Assembly: GCA_948567375.1 (NCBI GenBank)
Contig: OX419757.1
Location: 29,202,001 to 29,266,000 of the forward strand
Length of the DNA: 64,000 nucleotides
Direction: 5' to 3'
Source: Lunularia cruciata
Lineage: Eukaryota; Streptophyta; Marchantiopsida; Lunulariales; Lunulariaceae
Below are positions 34,589 to 46,204 of this stretch, piece by piece. Every line of letters starts with the position of its first letter. Positions within the stretch are counted from its first letter, which is position 1. The position numbers and the translations under genes were made by a program. A model generated the notes under the pieces. That model did not search any database and had not been told where the DNA came from. It saw only the letters and a program-made list of their open reading frames with translations.

Positions 34589-35301
34589 TTAGTTGGCCCG
34601 CTCCTTGATGACTTCAATGTCCATCTCAGTTGGATCAGTGGCCTGCAGCTCGTAGTGGACGCCATCGAGCTCCCTTCTGAACCTCTCCTTGGAACTTGCG
34701 TACATCATCTTTGCCTTCACTCGTGAGACGTCGGGTGACCTGAAAAGGAAAGAAGTTGGTCATGGAACTGATACGGAAACGTAACTGCAACTTACTTCAG
34801 AAGAAGGCTCATATCAAGATGCACTAGTCCGCAGAGAAAGGATCCCGAAATCTTGGGACAGGCATACCAGGCAATGAAGAAAATCTTGCTCTTCTGGCAG
34901 TTGTCCTCGGTGGTGAAATCGAAGTCATACACTCCGTATCTGCAGTCCTTCTCTGGGAGGCAGGCAGCAAATGCTTCGTAGCTCTCATCAGGACCTCCTG
35001 CCTTCTCGACCACAACCTGTTGAACCTTTTCGTCGATTTTGAAAATAATGTATCGATATGTTTTCTTCCTCTTGAGTTCCATAAACTTCAGTTTGCACTC
35101 ATCACTAACAGCCATTCCCGACGCGGCGTTCGCCTGAATGACGGCCAAATGACGATCAGCTCCAAGGCCACTCTCCCATCCAAGGCGCTCAAGTCATTGT
35201 AGCAACTCGCTATAAAACGCACGCGCCATAACGCAGCAACAACAACGCTAATATAGACGACATCGAACAAAATCAAGATCGAGGCTGCCGACACTTACCA
35301 T
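34589..35301 (-). CDS. ADF: Actin-depolymerizing factor (ADF/cofilin)
   Basis: ADF binds G- and F-actin, severs filaments and speeds turnover in the cytoplasm. Exons on the - strand: 35299-35301 (only the ATG), 34868-35133 and 34589-34739; introns of 165 and 128 bp are GT-AG. The product is 139 aa, the normal plant length. Exon 2 starts [17 protein letters not shown]; the early serine matches the plant phospho-regulatory Ser6. Then come [36 protein letters not shown] and KIFFIAW. Exon 3 continues [17 protein letters not shown] with the actin-binding long-helix basics, then [16 protein letters not shown] and IKERAN-stop. An ATG-only first exon is typical of plant ADF genes. All key positions are present. 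Identity is very secure; the exact paralogue is not. Confidence 0.96.
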
Positions 35302-36000
35302 TGCGGCTGATCTCTCGCGGCAGGACACAAACTTCAATCAGCTCTAGAGCAAAAGACAATCTGCGGTGACAGTGACAGCAACAGCAGCAGCAACACCTGT
35401 CTTCGATCTCTCACTCACTGCCGCGAAACCTACTCCGCCTCACACCTTCTCCGCTTCAATTACGCTCACCGCTTCTTCCTCTTCAAGAAAGAGGCAAGCA
35501 GGCACGGCAAGGGGGAAGCGGAGGCTTACACAAGCTTAACTTGGCACCAAAGACACTACATATATCAGGACGGCAGGAAGCAAATTTTGGTATCGATAAG
35601 AACACCAGTGGGAACGATTGACCGCTTTCTCTCTTTTCTCTCTTCGTCGCAGGGCCGAGAAGAAAAAGACCTTCGCCTTCAGCAAGCAACCAAAACTAAG
35701 CTCCAAGGGACCGAATGAGAGGAAGCAGGTCTGCCTCTCACGACAGCACGACCTCCTCATCACGACTGACACGCCGCGTTAACTCCTGTCGTGGGACGAT
35801 CGAGCCAAACCCGGGAAGCCCAGGCCTCGTCATACCCTAGCGTCCCGTGGGAGGAAGCGGACCTCCCGCCAGTCCGTTACCGGGTATCCTCGGCCTTCCG
35901 CAGTTGACTTCGCCGCCCTCCGCGACTTCGTCCTCTGTGAGTCGCAGATCTACTATGGTCGCATATTCCCCTGACCAATCCGTCACGTTCATGGAAGACT
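35302..36000 (-). promoter_or_regulatory. 5' flank of ADF
   Basis: GC-richer, pyrimidine/purine-biased sequence upstream of the ADF ATG on the - strand, with CAG/CAA runs near 35375-35395. It probably holds the 5' UTR and promoter. The first ADF intron, just after the ATG, may also carry enhancer activity as in other plant ADF genes (inference). Confidence 0.4.
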
Positions 36001-39000
36001 ACATACCGTATGTGTGGTCTTAGGCTATGTTACCTTTGTATTAGAAGAGCACCTGTTACAAGAGCAAGCTTGATATCTTCGTCCTAGACTGACCTTATGT
36101 TCTTTCTCCATTTGTTGCAAAAGAGACAACGTACTCCAATGTATATTATAACGATTAATCGAAAAGGCTGCTGAGCTCTAAGTTTTTCCCTGTTATCTCT
36201 ATTGATTTTAGTTGAGATGCTTTTATCATCACATCAACTTGAAATTCTGTTAAATGATGCAAATAAATGAGTGGCAAAGCAGATTAATGTATCTTCTTCT
36301 TTTATGAACTTTAATAGCAAAGATATGTTGAAAGTCTTTCTAATTTTATGATATATGATTTTTGCTACGGAAAAGATTTGTGTACCTTTGCATATGTAAT
36401 TTAAGTGTTTTAAGCAGGAAACATCATTTAAATGGTTCAAAAATTTGCCATTCATATATTTTATTATATTTTATTATAATACCATATTAATGTGATAATC
36501 TTTCCTAACCATTTCACGCATAAGCTATATTCGTACAAACCATTTTCGAGACAATTTGTCCGAGTAATTTATAATTGTTTCAAAATAATTCATGCATATC
36601 ATTTGTCAACCACTAATTTCCATTGTTTAAATTAAAATAATCTACCATCATATAAATATTCCACTGAAAAATTAAATGTAATCACCAACGGAAACAACCT
36701 GGGTAGTTACGCACATGTTCGACAATTAGATAACAATTGCATAGAAGCAGATTTCTCGGTCGCAAGTGACGTTCGTGACCACCCCCTACCACGTTCAGAG
36801 TTCTGCCACGGGAGTAGAAAGGACCAGACCTGGTAGCGCGTATGTCGAAATCCTTTCTTTCTCACGGTTGACTTCCCCAGATTTCTTCTTCTTCGGACTA
36901 CAGTAATGTAGGCCGCACGAAGGAAGGAGGTGTTGAACTCTACCATGTTACTGATACAGTAAGACACTGGACAACCTATCAGACTGTCAAACAGCTGGTG
37001 TCAGAAATTTCAGATAGAAGTATGTTCAAGTAAAGTGACTCCATACAGGTGCGTTACAGTATGAGACACCTCTGGGGAACGTTGAAAACGTCACCAATGC
37101 ATTCAAATCTTGCATAGAATATTATTCTCATGGTGACAGCTGCAACAATATGTTTGTTATATAATTATGTCAAGTTGTTCTTGCCGAGATGAACAACGTA
37201 CGGTATGTCGATACTGTGGGTTTCAGATTTGGGTTCTGCGAGCCGAGTAGATATTGGTAAGAAAATGAATGGATTCTTATGGGCAAAATCTTCGAATCCG
37301 TAAATATTTATGGTAATGCAAATCATGACACGTAAATTTTGATGGGTTATGGATCTTTTATAAAGTTTTATAAAAAAATATTAATTAAATTATTCTCTTG
37401 TTCATTTATATTAGTGATAACCTTCTTCCTCTTGACAAGTATATCATATTGTTATATGAAAATATTAATTAAGGTATTCTCTTGTCTATATGTATTTGTG
37501 ATATTTTTCTTTTCTCCTTGACAAGTATAAACCCAACATCATACTGTCATACGGTTCATTAATATTTTCGATAATCTTCTGTGGAATCCGGGCTGTAGTG
37601 TAAGCAGGCAATTTTAAGAACTGAATGCTCCTGAGGCTTTCATCAACGAAAAAAATCTTTTTATGGAATCTTACGGGTAAAACTATATCACCTGTCGAAA
37701 TCTGAAACCCCCTGGATCTACATACGATTTTCAAAATTCTATCCTGACCTTTCCATGTGAGGTACTTCGTTCGGTACACTATGTTTGATCAGCGAGAAAT
37801 AGCCTAGATGAATCTACGTGTTTGGGGTCAACACCTATTTTCAGGTTAGTGTACCCAGTAACGTGTTGGTGAGCTTACCACATGTAAGAGCCCAAAACTG
37901 GTATGATAACGAGGAGATGGGACTGGTAGACACTCTAAGCAAACCCAAGAGGAACACGTTGCAAAGCAACTGTCTCTCACATTCCTCTCTCAGGGATGAA
38001 TGAGGAATATTAGGACCCACAATCGAATGAATGCATGTCCGCATTCCTCACTGAGGATCGCTTTTTGCGGCACATCTAGAGGACCTGCGTCGATTCAGTC
38101 CTCCATAAGCAGCAGAGAGGGAGAAAATGTTCTGTGTCAGCCACATATTCTTTGAACCTTACTTACACGTGGGGACGTCCTCCATCCGTTTAAACACCCC
38201 GAGAACCTTTCAGGACTTCGAAGTTCGACATGTCCACACTCTGTGTTGAAGGAGATCCAAAGAAGAAGTGAAGTGATTCAGAGAGAAGTGAAGTGAAGTG
38301 ATTCAGTCCCGATAATGAAGGCAAAACAGAAGGGCCAAAGGAGTAGAGAAGTAGTAGTGCTGGTGTGAGCCACATATCCTACTTTGGAGGAACCGGAAGA
38401 ACCACCACAGAGTCCAGAACCACAATCCATAATTCATGATGGATAATCCTCTGACTCCTGCGTCACGTCACGTACCAGCCACTTCCCACTATATACACAA
38501 TCTGTTGGTTGCCACATTACATGGTTCTACGGAAAGGTAAAAACTTGGTCTCATTTCACTCGAGAACCGAGCCTGCCCAGAAAATAATGCATCTCGAGAA
38601 AACGCGGTATGGTAAAGATAAATTCCACAGGCAATGAACTTTTCCAGATTGAAGTGTGTAAGATATGTGCACTACGATTGGACTAATTCTTCTTTCCATT
38701 TGAGCTTGCTTGCTGTTGGGCGAAAAGAAGTGCCTCTAGCATGAAAGATAGTCTCGCGAAATTGGTGTCGATGATCTTATATTGTACAAAGTTTTACCAG
38801 TCGCCACTTATGTCATTGATCTAGAAACAAAACTCAAGGATCTAGGTTTAACGGGATCCAATACAATCCAGGATTGTCAGTGTATGAGAGTGCATATTCG
38901 TCAATCCCCCTGTTGCAAGATCTCACCCACGAAAACCGGGAAAGTGTCGTCCAACCAAAACCACATAAAAAGAAGAAAGGTATATAGAAAAGAGACAGAA

Positions 39001-40469
39001 AACTGGGTACATGACAAAGAACAGAAACCAAAGCATACAAAACCATTCAATCCAAAATACCATGAAAGAAAAGACGATAAATCAGAAGGCAAAGAATTCA
39101 GGACAGCGGGTAAAGTTACTCGAAAAGAACTTGCCCAGTTTACGGGTCGGGGCAATTTCTTGGGATAGGTCGGATTTCTCCCCATTCCCTTTCTTTTTCG
39201 GGCATACCTCCGAAGTCAACTTGCCCGCCTTACGTGGTTGGAAGTACTTGCACTGCACTACCACTTGCGCAGTTTGTTCTTGACCTGGCTTGGCTGCCGT
39301 GGTCACACGTTTACGTGGTTTTCTTGTCCGTCCAACACACATTCATAACAACTTCAGTCCTTTCCACGGATAATCTCTGAATATTTTCTTAATCAAACTG
39401 TGGGTGGGTCTCTTATTTTTGTTGTATTCAAGGTGAATACGGTGACAAGTTCTGAACATGCGCTCCTCTTAGATGGATTAATATTTTTCATATATCTTAT
39501 AAAATAATAAAAAGGAGGATAAGTCATAAATATCAAATGGGCCAACATGTGACTCACATTCTTATGGAGTTATTTTCGAACGAGTGCCTTGGTAGTGAGA
39601 TTTTCGCATGCTTCTTCAGGGTTTGGAAAATGAAAAATGTGAGACAATGGTAGATTGATGGCACTCTTATAGTGCTTCAGCACTAACAAATGGATATCCT
39701 TATTCACCGGCATGAGATTTATTTACAAATTAAAATTATATAAATATCAGCCATGGTACAACATAGATAAAGTACAGTTGATTGATTGATTCCTGATGGC
39801 CAAAGACCCTATATTCAAACAACGTGAATGGAAATCGGAAACAGACGTTATAATTAAAAGAACAAGTTACTGCAAGTTGGATAAGCATGATAATGAGTTC
39901 GGTGGATAAAGTAAATATTACATCAGGAAGGGCAATACTCGCAGTCTCCAGAGGTGCAGTGGACCTCAAAAACATACCCATTCATAGCTTTAATTATTTT
40001 GTACAGTTATTTCAGAATATATACTTTTACTTTTGATAAATTTCAACGGTTTAGAATTATTGTGAATAACAGATTTCTCTCTCTCCACGATAGTTGCAAT
40101 CTTACCAAATAATTGCAGATAACTACCGTTTAAGATGGCTCTTGATAGCTACAGAACCTCCATAAACGTCAACTCGAGGTCAAACGGACAACATATTTTA
40201 TGTTCTATTAGTTAGCTGGAAGTACACAACGTTTTCTTGGTGACGGTGTTTCCGATTTTCCGATTTCCGATTTAAGGTATTAACAAATAACAGTTGTTTC
40301 CAAATTTGTCCCAATCCATGATTGACATGTATAGTAGTACCCTGCAAATGAAATGATTATGCTGGACACATCTTTGGGTGGTATTTCATATTGTCAGAAA
40401 CCGATCAGTTCATAGACTTTGTCATTTGACGATATACGTTGTCATCAAGCTTTTATCGAAGGCAGAACT
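36001..40469. other. Intergenic region, no convincing gene
   Basis: AT-rich. It contains an 84-bp tandem duplication (about 37377-37535) and GAAGTGAAGT simple repeats near 38240-38300. A lysine-rich open frame at 38782-39168 (+) begins at TTG and resembles no known family. Confidence 0.4.
37377..37535. repeat. 84-bp tandem duplication
   Basis: aatattaattaa begins at 37377 and at 37461; both units end with ttgacaagtata and are about 80% alike by eye. Confidence 0.7.
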
Positions 40470-40600
40470 ATCTATGGTTGGAAATTGGGGCTTAGCCCCA
40501 TTTTACCTTCTTTTTTTTCTCTCCCTTGTAGGGCTTAATGGGGTCTTCCCATCTTTCATTTTTTCTCCGCGGTCGCCTTTCTTTATTCTATGGTTGGAAT
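40470..40600 (+). repeat. LINE 3'-end fragment with both palindromic blocks
   Basis: The clearest copy of the LINE 3' signature: ggggcttagcccc (40487-40499), cattttacctt, ctcccttgtagggctt, then aatggggtcttcccat (40537-40552). It has no coding part. Confidence 0.55.
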
Positions 40601-43081
40601 ATACGACGAGGTAAACACAGTGTGGAGGAGAAACATGTAATAAAGTGGAAAATTAAAAATTAAAAACACCATAAATGAAGATATTATTTTGAAATAAGAC
40701 ATATTCTGCTAATCACCTTCGTGTCTTAAATCACCATTTTTGTTGTAAACCTAGACTCTTTCCTCTAGTGACTTTAAGTTGGATTTTGTTAGCGGAGTTT
40801 TTTCATACACCTAAGAGTTGTCGGTTTTTAACTCTCCTAAATCTGCTGGGTGTAACGATCTCGATCAAAGAAGATACGACATTGTATTAAATATACTTAC
40901 TCAGTTGCGAAGTACATTTGTCCTTTGTAGAAACCCGTACGAGACAAGTAAAATATCCCCTGCTGAAATCAAAAAGGTGCAGGAAGCCACAGTTTAATTC
41001 TCGAAGTATAGTCAGCATTCCGAATTCTTATTGGTGTACGATCATATGTCCTGTTCTACATTATGCTCATGTTGTCCTTGCATAATAGCATAGATAGCTC
41101 CTTTTCGCTTTCAAGTCGTGGTTTGAAGCAACTTCAAACCAAAAGCATGGAGGATAAGTATTTGATAATTCCTTGGGCCCGGCTTGCTCTGAACCAATGG
41201 TTCTTGGGGTCGATCTTAAAAGGACTGTGGTTTGGAGATTCGTGAACCACTAGGCCGCTTTGTTTGATTACAAGGTGTTTGCTAGATTCAGTTTTATTGT
41301 CCTTTAGTACTGTGTACACATTGGTGCATGATCGATACCCTGACTATAGGCTGAGTTTTCTTACTGGCTAGAATCCAATGCAAGGCCGGGTGGTGAGATT
41401 GTGAAACCGTAAACCCTTTTGCTCCTTGTCTCGATTTCTAAGAACCGGTTATAGACCTGGGGTTTATTTGTTAAAGGAAGGCAGGTGAAGTTGACAACAC
41501 ACACGTAAGTCTGGTTGAAGTATAAAGTTGTCCCATTTAGAAGTGAAGCAGGCGTATCCACTGTGGAAGATGCTCGAATCAATTTTGAAAGACAGTGATT
41601 TCTGGGGTTCATCGCTTAGTAAGGCTCCCACCGGAATTCACTTTTTGCGATTCGAGCACACCTTTCGTGAGAGGATTATTTACGTTAATATCATCTCCTC
41701 GAATCTATACCGTGACATAGGTGCATCAATTTATCCTCCCTTCGCTCAGACGGTGCACGATTTTCAAGAGACCCCAGCATACGATGTACGCGTTGCTGGA
41801 ACTTGGACGCAACAAACTGTCCGCAAGTTTAGCGAGACTTTCGGCCTTGTTGTTCGATAGTGACCACATGAGTAATTTTGAAGTACGAATTGGGCTCTTC
41901 TTCACCGATAATGCGAAGCCTCCAGTGAGAGAGTAGGCAATCCTTCACTAAACGACATTCCTTCAGACGTTTCCTTGAATACTAACTACATGCATGGAGA
42001 CAGATGACAGCACGTAGCTTCTTCACCTGTGAAGAATAGCTTCCGGAAGTCCTTACCGTCTTCTGTTCAGGACAATCATACAGGCAGGCACATAAGCGTG
42101 ACGACATTACAGCTACCCAATGTTGCACTAGGTCAGACGTGAGGAACTCTTCATGCATTCCAGGAGCATCCGGAATATAATCAGTGATAAGGAGTAGATT
42201 CAGGAGACTCGCGCCACCCGACGTCCATTACTGAACTGCGGAAACTTATTGAGTACTGGAATATAGAACCCGTAGTACACAACCCAGTTCCACACCTGAG
42301 TCAGACCCGGACTGAGTCTCACATTTAACGGTAGACAATCGATCTAAGACGGTAGCCAATGTCTAGACCTACACTGTTCGCTGCGGGAGTCTCTCGGTAA
42401 CTTCCACCCTGTCCATCATACAAATTGCAGTACATCCTTTGGAAACAACCGGACAAAAAAATAGAAAAAGGTTCCCTGTAGGATAAATTCGTTCCATCCA
42501 CGACGAGCTTAAACCATGATCTGAGCAAAGCCCTAACCCCTTAAGTCCGACTTCACAGCCTTTGGCAAGTCATTCCCATGGAAAACCATAACTAAGCTTG
42601 TCGCCACAAACTCGCTAATGGAATTGCTAAAGTACGATCGCTTGGAGATAAAGATAACAATTGGTGAGATCATATACGTCATGCAGTTACCAAAATTATA
42701 ATCTATGAAGCAAAAAACCGTTCGAAATTGCAAAGCATGGACATGGGCACACTACGCTCACAGCATTCTGGAGAACCACCAAAGCATTCAGGCACAGCAC
42801 GTTCTTCCGAATTCCCCAAAAGAAGGGCTTCCTCTATTTGCAGCAGAGGTTCTCAAACAGATCTACTCCATACCTCCTTGCATAAACTATTTCATGAAAT
42901 ACAGCGTCCCACTTGCTAGTATTACATCAGTGTCGATCCCTTTCCAGTTCGGCATTCTTGAGTATATCACTTTAACGTGCCTGTGGGCTCCGAGTCTCCC
43001 CGTGCACACCTCATGCCATTAACTCGAATGACATCCACTTACTCATGACAACATCCAGGCTGAAAAGATCCGCAATCGAAA
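40601..43081. other. Intergenic region downstream of ceramidase
   Basis: No gene recognised. Open frames of up to 110 codons (for example 41528-41860, beginning at TTG) have no recognisable motif. The 3' UTR of the - strand ceramidase gene must begin below 43082. Confidence 0.4.
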
Positions 43082-44159
43082 TTAATGCGTTTTAGGTTTG
43101 TCAATTTTCACGAAGGGTAGCCAACCCCCCACATATCGCAGTTCAGGATTCCACTCTAGCTGTCGTGCTCGGCAAAACTGTAAAAACGTGTTACCAAAGT
43201 AGGCACTAAACCCAAAAAACACGTGCCACCAGGCATGGCCTTGCGGATTCACTGGTAAAGATGATATTCGGCTACATAGATGCCGATCCACCAGCCAGCA
43301 GATCCCTCCCAAAGTGATCGAGATAACATACATGTGACCCAATCGCCTTGCAGGAACCTCTGTTGTATAAATGTAGTACTTGTACATTCGAGGCAGGCAA
43401 AGCAAACACAAAAAAATAAAATGCAACTGATACACTAAAACAAAATGGAGCAGGGCGTGACATATGGCATAGGCAGAGCCATATATGAAGAGGAAGGTAG
43501 GCATGGTGCTTCTGTAGTGCCAGTCAGGAGAGTAAAGCACATAGATATACAGCAGCATGAGCCACACCATCGGGGTTTCATCACTCTGTTGTTGACTGCA
43601 TGAGCAAAAAAGAAGTAGAAAATAAGGTAAGTTGACAACAAAGCAAACATCTTAAGTGATCCATTGCTAGCTGAACCGGAAGTGAAACTCCTGAAAGAGC
43701 ATAAGAAACCTTCATGCATGAGATGCAAAACCTTCATAAAGCTACTAAAGCTGCACACTATCGTCTTCACATCCTGAAGAGAAACTTCTCAGACTGGATG
43801 GCATGATATCAGAATACTAATCACGCCAGCCGTGCCTGCAAAATGCTGAACTCAGCGATCGCACATACTAGAATACAACATGCGGCAAACGAGAATCAAC
43901 GCCCATGTGAAACTTACCCATATTTCAAAGAGGCATGAAAGAGGATGCTCCCGATGCCAATTACAACGCTCGACAGGTGAAGAACACTAAATCTCTTTTC
44001 GAACCTTTGACCTATTGTGCTACAAAGACCAATCACAGCAAGTAGTATCATGGGAACATTAGAGATAGTGTTGAAGAACTCTCCCACATAGGGAGAAAGT
44101 TCGTAGTTCTTTTCACACCACTCTGTGCTGGCTGTGACTGGCCCCCAGTAGCCAGCCAT
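43082..44159 (-). CDS. ACER: Alkaline ceramidase (ACER family)
   Basis: An integral membrane hydrolase of ceramides or phytoceramides in the ER or Golgi. Coding exons on the - strand: 43918-44159 and 43082-43595, with a 322-bp GT-AG intron in phase 2; 251 aa, close to the usual 250-260. It begins MAGYWGPVTASTEWCEKNY and contains FFNTISNVPMILLAVIGL and QRFEKRFSVLHL. The active-site set is complete: Ser and His in GIGSILFHASL, Asp in QQQSDETPMVW, and two zinc-binding His in NPQGHAWWHV. About seven hydrophobic helices are expected, and it ends VKIDKPKTH. An upstream TTG frame adds only five residues, so the ATG at 44157-44159 is preferred; plant homologues also start here. Identity is secure. 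Confidence 0.95.
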
Positions 44160-46204
44160 TCCCCAAATGTACAACCGCCCAGAATAGGAGATTACGAAAC
44201 TGGAAGCATCACTGTCCTTCCCATTCGTCTGTCAGCTTCGATGAAAACCTATCCACATGTCAAGCCTGCATGCAAACATTCTACGATCAGTTCGCACATT
44301 CAGCTTTGATCCTAGATGCGATTAGTTCTGCAGTCATCATACAATCCCAGAATCCATGACCACCTCTGGTAGTGTTAAGAACAAAGGCAAAGTTTGCCCC
44401 GTTACCTAGTAGAAAACAACGAGGTTGGATGGTGAGCAGTCTCGCTATCAGAATACAACGGAACAACAGGAATGAGCCCGCCGGGATACAAAGCAGGCAG
44501 ATCCACCTAAGGAATATAACCAGAAACCATAAGAAGACCATAAGAGCTAGCAGGTACTAAACGTAGTGTGATGAGATGGTAACGTTATGCATGTCCCCCT
44601 GAGTTGAATCTCTTGTTTCGAATTCTGTTCGTATTTAGTTGCGTAGACTCGATGGGAGCTTGTGTAACAAGACTGTAATAAGTCCTCTTTTACTACTGCA
44701 GCAAGCTAAGGATTCCACTCAATCGACATATTTACGATGACCAGATTTGAACACAGATCGTATTTCGCAGTGCCTCGCCTTTAGAACCCAGTGGAGTGTA
44801 AGGTAGGGTCTGCAGTCGAACAGACCCTTGATATCAAGTAAGTTAGGAACAAAAAATCCGGTAGGAGGAGAATATCGATCAACAATGCCTCGATGAACCT
44901 TTTAAGCAGAAACGTGAAGACTTCGAACGTATCATAAATAAACCCGTGCGCGATTGCTTGAAGCTCAAGCTCTAACAAACATCATACACGATTCAATACA
45001 GCTAGCCCCTACCCGATCCTTATAGGCATTCTACAGACATGAACCCGTCACTCCACCCCGAGTAAAATTGTATCCCCAATCGTAGATCAGAGATGTGGCA
45101 GGAACCAAGTGACACAGTTACTGGAAAACAAGATGCTGGTTCCTTGCAGCAACTACAAGCATGGGAGACGACGGCATCTTTACATACACAAGATGATCTA
45201 TTGAGCTAGGGATGAAGATTATAGGCAATAGCACTGGTACTCCTTAGGAAGCAATCCTAGACCGAAACTCAACGCAACCGGCTCTTTCCTATCCTATACC
45301 GGCTCCTCGGCCGGTCGACTGAGTCAGTCGCAACTATGCTGCCGTCACAAACCTAGAGTAATAAATACCTCTCCACCAGAGACTTCCATGGGACAGTACC
45401 AAGGATCGACCTATATCTACAAGAATCTCAGTCGCTTCATCCCACATATCCGGCCTCTTTCAGGTCGCATTTCACCATTGGTTTTCCTACAACGCATTCA
45501 TCAAGAGCTAAAGAAAACAGAGAGCAAGTGTATGTCCAACTCACATGCAATGTTCCACATCCTTCACTGGATTGGCACTTCGCGATCAAGAACGTGATGA
45601 GAACTCGGCCCAACTGAAACCGAGACGGTGCCCTCTCCCCTGTCGTGACGAGAAGAACATACGCCACCACCGGCCCTCGCTTGATCCGTTGCTCTGAACA
45701 CTTGCACAATTGCTTTGCTTGATCCCGGCAATCGAAGCCGCTTTCACATAATTCGATTGCCCATCTCCGCCTCCCGTTCTAGCACGAGAATGTTAGCGAA
45801 TTGCACTCCCTGTTCCACACTGCCATTCCACACCGCTTCTTTCCTCGCACATCTCTCGCTCGCCCGATCAAAGAAGCTGCAGCTTACTTACCCACCACCG
45901 CTCCCCTCCCTCCCTCTGTCCCTGCATGCTCCGTAATCCTGCCTTTCGCCCGTCCTCCCCGGCCCGGGCCTAAATTAACCCCACCCTTTTCCTCTTTACT
46001 TGCTACTCCTAGCAAGTCCCCCGTCTCCAGGTGCTACTACCTAACTGCATATATGGCAATCTTCGCTTTACTGTCATACGTACAGGCCACCACGAAGGTT
46101 GCCGAGTCACAGAAATTGCGCGAAATGCCGGAAGTATATGAAACTGAAATGCATGAAGATTATTTGAGTTTCTCCACCCTGAATACGAATAGGGGCTGAA
46201 ATGC
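44160..46204 (-). promoter_or_regulatory. Upstream region of ceramidase: probable 5' UTR, intron and promoter
   Basis: No separate gene recognised. On the - strand a 3' splice-like TTTGCATGCAG lies near 44266-44276, followed by leader sequence with two short upstream ORFs (MWIGFHRS-stop and MGRTVMLPVS-stop) before the main ATG. A GC-rich stretch at about 45300-46000 contains GTAAGTAAG near 45885 on -, so a long 5' UTR intron is possible. The + strand frame 45801-46199 is proline-rich but probably a by-product of this composition. Confidence 0.4.

Noticed and set aside
34298-34726. 142-codon + strand frame
   Set aside because: Its 3' half is antisense to ADF exon 3, and the rest has no recognisable motif.
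35536-35772. Overlapping - strand frames upstream of ADF
   Set aside because: They sit in the presumed 5' UTR/promoter with biased composition; the ADF start is fixed by the ATG|GTAAGT exon.
38782-39168. 128-codon lysine-rich + strand frame
   Set aside because: It starts at TTG, resembles no family and has no supporting splice or flank evidence.
41528-41860. 110-codon + strand frame
   Set aside because: It starts at TTG with no motif; probably chance.
45801-46199. 132-codon proline-rich + strand frame beginning MHSLFHTAIPHRFF
   Set aside because: Composition is driven by CT-rich sequence upstream of the - strand ceramidase gene; no domain, and the end overlaps the LINE border.
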